Shown in pieces: positions 60,738 to 64,000 of a DNA stretch of 64,000 bases; the stretch's first letter is position 1, and every line of letters begins with the position of its first letter. The translations under genes were made by a program, and so were the position numbers. This stretch comes from Pontibacillus salicampi (lineage in GTDB: Bacteria; Bacillota; Bacilli; Bacillales; BH030062), in NCBI RefSeq assembly GCF_042434395.1, contig NZ_JBHLTP010000008.1, forward strand, positions 62,001 to 126,000, in the 5' to 3' direction. Below the pieces are notes generated by a model, which worked only from the letters and a program-made list of their open reading frames with translations, did no database searches and had not been told where the DNA came from.

Positions 60738-61211
60738 ATGATTACGTTTTACGATTATTATAATAACGAAGTAAAGCTCTCTTTTAGCAGGCATCCATTC
60801 TCCACTGCTCCAAAGCATGTATGGATTATTAGTCGCTATCGAAATCAATGGCTCCTAACTCAGCATAAGGATAGGGGTGTCGAATTTCCTGGCGGTAAAG
60901 TTGAAGAGGGGGAAACCCCAGAACAAGCTGCAGTGCGAGAAGTTATGGAGGAAACCGGTGGTGTCGTGGAGGACTTGATTTACATTGGTCAATACACGGT
61001 TGATGGAAAAGGTGGAAGCATTATTAAGAATATTTATTTTGCCCATATTTCTGAGTTACAGGTTCGCTCCAATTATTTAGAAACAGACGGACCGGTCTGT
61101 TTAAAAGAGCTCCCTTCTTCCATGGAAAAAGATGCTTCGTTTAGTTTTATGATGAAAGATGGCGTGCTACCCCATAGTATAGAGTACTTAAAAAAAGCTC
61201 AACTGCTATAG
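60738..61211 (+). CDS. ytkD: Nudix hydrolase YtkD
   Basis: This 157-aa Nudix protein, in B. subtilis, removes oxidised nucleotides such as 8-oxo-dGTP and acts on RNA ends. The Nudix box GGKVEEGETPEQAAVREVMEETGG is intact in its key residues (Gly, REVMEE). The start could be GTG 60735 or ATG 60738; the ribosome binding site is weak (AAAGG). It lies directly before the ytlDCA operon in a convergent arrangement, as in B. subtilis. Confidence 0.92.
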   Translation: MITFYDYYNNEVKLSFSRHPFSTAPKHVWIISRYRNQWLLTQHKDRGVEFPGGKVEEGETPEQAAVREVMEETGGVVEDLIYIGQYTVDGKGGSIIKNIYFAHISELQVRSNYLETDGPVCLKELPSSMEKDASFSFMMKDGVLPHSIEYLKKAQLL

Positions 61212-61232
61212 CTACAGCAGTTGGGCTTTTTC
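61201..61232 (+). terminator. Terminator of ytkD
   Basis: AACTGCT and AGCAGTT pairing overlaps the stop codon and is followed by GGGCTTTTT. Confidence 0.65.
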
Positions 61233-61237
61233 TTCGA

Positions 61238-62056
61238 TTAATCATCGGACTTTACGAGAATGTCTTCCGCCTTCTCGACTACTTTATACATAACAGCTGC
61301 ACATAATGCGATTAACATTAAGCTAGATAGGACGAGGGTGAAATCAAATACCTGAAAGCCATAAATAATTAGATAACCAAGCCCTTTTTGAGAGACAAGA
61401 AACTCTCCTACAATGACTCCAACCCATGAAAGTCCCACGTTCACTTTGAAGGTTGAAATGATAGTTGGAAAAGAAGCAGGAAGCACAGCTTCTTTGAATG
61501 ATTGCCAACGTGTCGCCCCGAAGCTTGCTAACACCTTCAAGTAATTCTCATCCACCCCTTGGAAGGAAGAGTACACGACAATCGTTGTAATTATCACACT
61601 AATGATGGCTCCCATTGCAATAATAGAAAAGTATCCAGGCCCTAACGCAACTATAATAATAGGCCCTAACGCTACTTTTGGCATAGCATTTAATATGACA
61701 AGGTATGGGTCAATAATGTTAGAAAAGCGTGGGGACCACCATAACAGCGCTGCTAGTAGGATTCCCAGCAAGGTGCCTAGTATAAACCCGGCTACTGTTT
61801 CGAGAAGAGTTACTCGAAGGTGTAAGTAGATAGAGCCATCTATTACTTTTTGTTGAAGTAAGCTGAAGATACTTGAAGGCGAACTGAACAGTAGTGGATC
61901 AATCCATAGGAGGCGGCTTGCTACTTCCCATATACTAAAAAAACCAACTAAGATGAATAACTGCCACAATAAGATGATTCTCTTCTCTCTTTTTTTTCGT
62001 TGAAGGAATTGTTGAAACCTTTGCTCATCAGACTTAAGAGCTTGATTCAAGATCAT
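61238..62056 (-). CDS. ytlD: ABC transporter permease (YtlD-like)
   Basis: This 272-aa permease of the SsuC/TauC family has about six helices and the cytoplasmic loop signature LASFGATRWQSFKEAVLPASFPTI, including the EAA-like motif. GGAAGGAG lies just before ATG 62056 inside the 3' end of ytlC. It is the last gene of the ytlA-ytlC-ytlD operon. Confidence 0.92.
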   Translation of the reverse strand: MILNQALKSDEQRFQQFLQRKKREKRIILLWQLFILVGFFSIWEVASRLLWIDPLLFSSPSSIFSLLQQKVIDGSIYLHLRVTLLETVAGFILGTLLGILLAALLWWSPRFSNIIDPYLVILNAMPKVALGPIIIVALGPGYFSIIAMGAIISVIITTIVVYSSFQGVDENYLKVLASFGATRWQSFKEAVLPASFPTIISTFKVNVGLSWVGVIVGEFLVSQKGLGYLIIYGFQVFDFTLVLSSLMLIALCAAVMYKVVEKAEDILVKSDD

Positions 62057-62807
62057 TCAACTCCTTCCATATATCCTGAAATAATGCATTAAACTCTGGA
62101 TGCTGTCGTGCTTCAAACGGTGTAATTTCCTGTAAATAATGTGGAACCTTAAATGTAGCTGCCACCGATCCAGGATTCGCTGCTAGTAAATAGATCGTAT
62201 CACTCATTGCAATGGCCTCTCCTATATCATGCGTTACCAGAATAGAGGTTTTATTATAGCGGTGAAGGGTGGTAGAGACTAAATTCTCTAGCTTTAACTT
62301 TGTTTGATAATCGAGAGCAGAAAATGGTTCATCAAGTAGGAGGATTTGAGGGTCATTCATAAGTGTGCGAGCTAATGCTGCCCGTTGTCTCATCCCTCCA
62401 GAAAGTTGAGAGGGATGAGAGGTAAGGACCTTCCCCAGCCCCATCTCTTCCAACGTATGAATGGCCTTTTGCTTTAGTTCGGATGAGATTTTACCGCTAA
62501 TATGGGGACCTAGTAATACGTTTTCGTGAATGGTTTTCCATGGGAACAGGTAATCCTGTTGAAGCATATAGCCAATCTTGGTGTCACTCTGATTGGGAGA
62601 AGTACCGTTAATATATATCGTCCCTTCTGTTGGTTGAAGAAGGCCAGAAATAATGGAAAGCAAAGTAGATTTCCCGCAACCGCTTGGGCCAAGGAGGGAG
62701 ACAAATTCTCCTTCCTCGACCGTAAGGGAAATAGATTGTAATGCTTTAGTGTAGCCTTGCTTCGTAAAATATTGATGGGAGATATCGTCTATGCTTAGAT
62801 AAGCCAT
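62034..62807 (-). CDS. ytlC: ABC transporter ATPase (YtlC-like)
   Basis: This 257-aa ATPase of the SsuB/TauB type has Walker A GPSGCGKST, signature LSGGMRQRAALAR, Walker B ILLLDEP and switch HDIGEA. ATG 62807 is preceded by AAGGAGGAGAGG. It overlaps the permease gene by 23 bases and starts 13 bases after the binding protein gene. Confidence 0.93.
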   Translation of the reverse strand: MAYLSIDDISHQYFTKQGYTKALQSISLTVEEGEFVSLLGPSGCGKSTLLSIISGLLQPTEGTIYINGTSPNQSDTKIGYMLQQDYLFPWKTIHENVLLGPHISGKISSELKQKAIHTLEEMGLGKVLTSHPSQLSGGMRQRAALARTLMNDPQILLLDEPFSALDYQTKLKLENLVSTTLHRYNKTSILVTHDIGEAIAMSDTIYLLAANPGSVAATFKVPHYLQEITPFEARQHPEFNALFQDIWKELNDLESSS

Positions 62808-62820
62808 AGCCCTCTCCTCC

Positions 62821-63813
62821 TTAATCATTCATAATTTTTTCAGCGATGGAGGTGTTTACTAGCGTTTCATGCGCTACATCTTTTGGGAGTTCTCCTGATG
62901 AGTCCATAATAGCCTTTAGGTTCTTCCACTCTTCCTCATCCAAAATGGGATTTTCAGCGTACGATCCTTGGCTTTTGTACCGGTCTACTACTTGTTCAAT
63001 AAGCTGAAGGTCTGTATCCTCAAAGTATGGTTTAATCACTTCAGCAATTTCCTTTGCGCTATTGCTTTGCACCCATTGTTGTGCTTTATAAAGTGCATTC
63101 GTAAACTTTTCCATGTCCTTCTCGTTTTCATTCAAATAACTGCTTCTTGCCATAAACACAGTATAAGGTACATGGCCAGATTCAGTACCAAAGGATGCGA
63201 CAATATGCCCCTTACCCTCCTGCTCGAATATGCTCGCAGTCGGTTCAAATAATTGTACGTAATCTCCTGTGCCAGAAGCAAAAGCATTAGGTATGTTTGC
63301 AAATTCCACATTTTGAATAAGGTTTAAATCTGTTTGAGGGTCAATACCCTTTTCCTTCAAAACGAATTCCCCTACCATTTGTGGCATACCGCCCTTCCGT
63401 TGACCAAGGAAGGTGCTATCCTTTAGGTCATCCCATTCAAAGTCGGGCTGTGCTTCTCTTGCTACAAGAAATGTCCCATCTGTTTGAGTTAGTTGAGCAA
63501 AGTTGATAACAGGATCTGATGCACCTCTTGCGTGGACGTAAATCGATGTCTCGGACCCAACGAGTGCCACATCTGCTCCATTAGAGAGAAGGGCTGTCAT
63601 TGTTTTGTCCCCGCCCCAGGTAGTCTTTAAGTCTACGTTTAAGCCTTCCTCTGTGAAATATCCTTTTTCTAATGCCACGTATTGAGGGGCATAAAAAATG
63701 GACCTTGTTACTTCTGCTACCCTTATTGTTGATGGCTGATTAGAACAAGCGGCCATAGGCAGAATACATATAAAAACTAAGCATAATAAGCTAAAGGTTC
63801 TTAGGTGTTTCAT
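62821..63813 (-). CDS. ytlA: ABC transporter substrate-binding lipoprotein (YtlA-like, NMT1/THI5 type)
   Basis: This 330-aa lipoprotein (lipobox MAAC, Cys23) has the NMT1/THI5 fold typical of sulfonate, nitrate or thiamine-precursor binders, with YVALEKGYFTEEGLNVDLKT and ALLSNGADVALVGSETSIY. GGGAGGATG precedes ATG 63813. The ligand is not known; the family suggests organosulfur compounds or pyrimidine precursors. Confidence 0.9.
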   Translation of the reverse strand: MKHLRTFSLLCLVFICILPMAACSNQPSTIRVAEVTRSIFYAPQYVALEKGYFTEEGLNVDLKTTWGGDKTMTALLSNGADVALVGSETSIYVHARGASDPVINFAQLTQTDGTFLVAREAQPDFEWDDLKDSTFLGQRKGGMPQMVGEFVLKEKGIDPQTDLNLIQNVEFANIPNAFASGTGDYVQLFEPTASIFEQEGKGHIVASFGTESGHVPYTVFMARSSYLNENEKDMEKFTNALYKAQQWVQSNSAKEIAEVIKPYFEDTDLQLIEQVVDRYKSQGSYAENPILDEEEWKNLKAIMDSSGELPKDVAHETLVNTSIAEKIMND

Positions 63814-63972
63814 GAAGGCATCCTCCCGTTAATAAATATCTAATTTACGATAGCGTATGCCCATTTAAAAAATGTGTGAATGCCTATAGGAGCGCATATT
63901 TGTCTGAGGAGATAATAGATACAATTCCTCATGGGTAGAACTGTGAAGAAAAGGAAATTATTCCCCCTCCAC

Positions 63973-64000
63973 GTTTATTCCTCGGAAATAGCTCCGTTTT
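63973..64000. repeat. Edge of another interspersed repeat copy
   Basis: CGGAAATAGCTCCG at the window edge repeats the sequence at about 14950 inside the MITE-like element. The copy continues beyond the window. Confidence 0.45.

Noticed and set aside
1..64000. tRNA or rRNA genes
   Set aside because: I saw no cloverleaf, CCA-end or rRNA core sequence while reading both strands; a tRNAscan or Rfam search would be needed to exclude them fully.

Overview
The window is chromosomal DNA from a low-GC, endospore-forming Gram-positive of the family Bacillaceae. Gene content and order follow the Bacillus subtilis yut/yuz/yum/yui/yug, men and ytk/ytl neighbourhoods. The many acidic proteins and some lineage-specific repeats suggest a halotolerant genus of the Halobacillus/Pontibacillus kind, but that placement is inference. 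Almost every housekeeping gene has a clear Shine-Dalgarno sequence and most transcription units end in a strong hairpin plus T-tract.

Region 1 (1-6422): the end of homoserine kinase, a dicarboxylate/glutamate symporter, small Fe-S and redox proteins (YutI, YuzD, YuzB), a lipoate pair (octanoyltransferase LipM and lipoyl synthase LipA), a DUF2225 zinc protein and an IscA/HesB-type Fe-S carrier.

Region 2 (about 6306-14828): an 8.36-kb integrated island. It is bounded by a 168-bp near-identical direct repeat made of the 3' end of the HesB gene plus its terminator stem. It holds a decayed tyrosine integrase, a decayed DUF4062 gene, a secreted thermonuclease with an Excalibur domain, a second Excalibur/YHYH protein, several unassigned AT-rich genes, and a two-gene cassette (375-aa protein plus a predicted PD-(D/E)XK nuclease) that is the best candidate for an undescribed defence-type system. 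A nested inverted-repeat element (14891-15272) lies just outside.

Region 3 (15471-36835): lipoprotein, ferredoxin-NADP reductase, type II NADH dehydrogenase with a Rex-like operator, the yui cluster (YuiB, YuiC, YuiD, PepA), purine nucleoside phosphorylase, the KhtT/KhtU K+ antiporter, KapB, a SodC-like lipoprotein lacking one copper ligand, methionine aminopeptidase, PatB, YugF, S1-domain protein YugI, butanol dehydrogenase, glucose-6-phosphate isomerase, YugN and the K+ channel YugO.

Region 4 (36836-42650): a guanine riboswitch controlling xpt-pbuX, an SH3-like protein, an M42 aminopeptidase, and an FMN riboswitch controlling the riboflavin transporter RibU.

Region 5 (42689-53813): menaquinone biosynthesis. 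menI and menA run leftward and menF-D-H-B then menE-C run rightward. Three tandem 148-bp repeats and a terminator separate menB from menE. A degenerate TrpD-like gene follows.

Region 6 (53909-64000): Fur-box-flanked divergent siderophore uptake genes (binding lipoprotein; two permeases and an ATPase), small unassigned proteins and lipoproteins, the Nudix hydrolase YtkD, and a ytlA-C-D type ABC importer.
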